Positions 12,852 through 13,281 of a stretch of 13,281 bases of DNA are shown in pieces. How positions within the stretch are numbered: position 1 is the first letter of the stretch; every line of letters starts with the position of its first letter. Location: contig JABMPG010000278.1 of NCBI GenBank assembly GCA_013203855.1, forward strand, positions 1 to 13,281, read 5' to 3'. A model generated the notes under the pieces. That model saw only the letters and a program-made list of their open reading frames with translations. It did not search any database and was not told the origin of the DNA. The position numbers were made by a program, and so were the translations under genes. The DNA is from a bacterium. Its GTDB lineage: Bacteria; Sumerlaeota; Sumerlaeia; UBA8349.

Positions 12852-13281
12852 CTACTGCTCCGAACCCATTCCTCGCGGATCGCGCTGCGTGCGCATGATG
12901 TTTCCCGCGCTCGTCGTGCCGTTGGTCGGGTCGTAGAGAACCATGGGATTCCAGGCATTGTTCGGGCCGATGCACAGGACACGCCACCGGCCGATCCGGG
13001 CAAGAGCCCGCGCCTCGGGGCCATATTTACCCCCCAGGACGGGAAAGTCCGCCGCCTTCGCCACGAGTTCTCTCACGTTCTCGTAGCTGTAGCGCCGCCA
13101 GATTTCATCGGAAAAATCGTTCTGGCGAGGCAGGTCACCCCCGAAGGGACAGCGCGCATCGGCGTTCGAGATATAGCCGATTGGAGTGCTCAAGGCGTTC
13201 GGCGTGTACCACCATTTCAAGTCGGAGCCGACCAAGGGGGCCACTCCGCCCGCAAAGCCCGGATAGAGCATGGTGGGATAC
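12852..13281 (-). CDS. Type II secretion/type IV pilus-like pseudopilin, C-terminal part (5' end outside window)
   Basis: The frame is open to the right edge and ends at TAG 12852, giving about 143 residues without a real start. The ATG at 13271 is internal, because the frame continues upstream (YPT before MLYPG). Features match the globular C-terminal part of GspG/prepilin-like proteins found in PVC-like and candidate phyla: NALSTPIGYIS (a 'TTP..Y..S' segment before a cleft loop), a Cys and Pro-rich CPFGGDLP, then RVLCIGPNNAWNPMVLYDP (the 'GPD/N' motif), and the end NGTTSAGNIMRTQ, close to the DPTNGT.S.GDI.R ending of these pseudopilins. The N-terminal methylation and cleavage helix should lie beyond the window. 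The protein would be inserted in the inner membrane and assembled into a pseudopilus. The assignment comes from remembered family patterns and is moderate. Confidence 0.65.
   Translation of the reverse strand, partial: YPTMLYPGFAGGVAPLVGSDLKWWYTPNALSTPIGYISNADARCPFGGDLPRQNDFSDEIWRRYSYENVRELVAKAADFPVLGGKYGPEARALARIGRWRVLCIGPNNAWNPMVLYDPTNGTTSAGNIMRTQRDPRGMGSEQ

Overview
The window is about 13 kb of GC-rich bacterial DNA, densely coded with few gaps. No insertion sequence, phage module or CRISPR array is visible. Three features hint at a deep-branching, Gram-negative-like lineage: TRL-like lipoproteins, a pseudopilin tail ending in the DPTNGT-type motif, and 7-bp-period intergenic repeats. I would look first at candidate phyla such as Sumerlaeota or Hydrogenedentota and PVC-like groups. 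This placement is inference and weak.

Layout. The left edge (minus strand) holds the 5' part of an unrecognised gene, then a GT4 glycosyltransferase, then a single-pass membrane protein with a SHOCT-like tail. A gap of about 400 bp rich in hairpins separates these from plus-strand genes: an exported TPR protein of 717 residues, then a two-gene operon with its own sigma70-like promoter encoding an EI24/CysZ-like membrane protein and a phospholipid-scramblase-family protein. Converging on them is a minus-strand run of five genes. Read in the direction of transcription these are two TRL-like lipoproteins, a COG3379-type alkaline-phosphatase-superfamily phosphohydrolase, a polyprenyl-phosphate mannose synthase-like GT2, and a GTDC1/QTMAN-like glycosyltransferase. 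Next comes a tRNA-Ala(CGC) on the plus strand with a promoter and an intrinsic terminator. The right end (minus strand) has a PabB-PabC fusion for p-aminobenzoate synthesis and the C-terminal part of a pseudopilin cut by the window edge.

How the genes may work together. Cell-envelope and glycan themes dominate: a GT4 enzyme, a lipid-linked mannose donor synthase, a phosphohydrolase often found among surface-glycan genes, lipoproteins, an exported TPR protein and a scramblase-like pair. Two neighbouring genes are of families that use GDP-mannose: the DPM-like synthase, whose lipid product would feed envelope glycans, and the GTDC1-like enzyme, whose animal relative mannosylates queuosine in tRNA-Asp. 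The TRL-like pair lies close to a tRNA gene, recalling the 'tRNA-associated locus' that named the family. No complete new defence or mobile system is evident. The best leads are the TRL/tRNA locus, the bacterial QTMAN-like gene, the EI24-scramblase pair, heptad repeat arrays at two gene starts, and the unidentified gene at the left edge.
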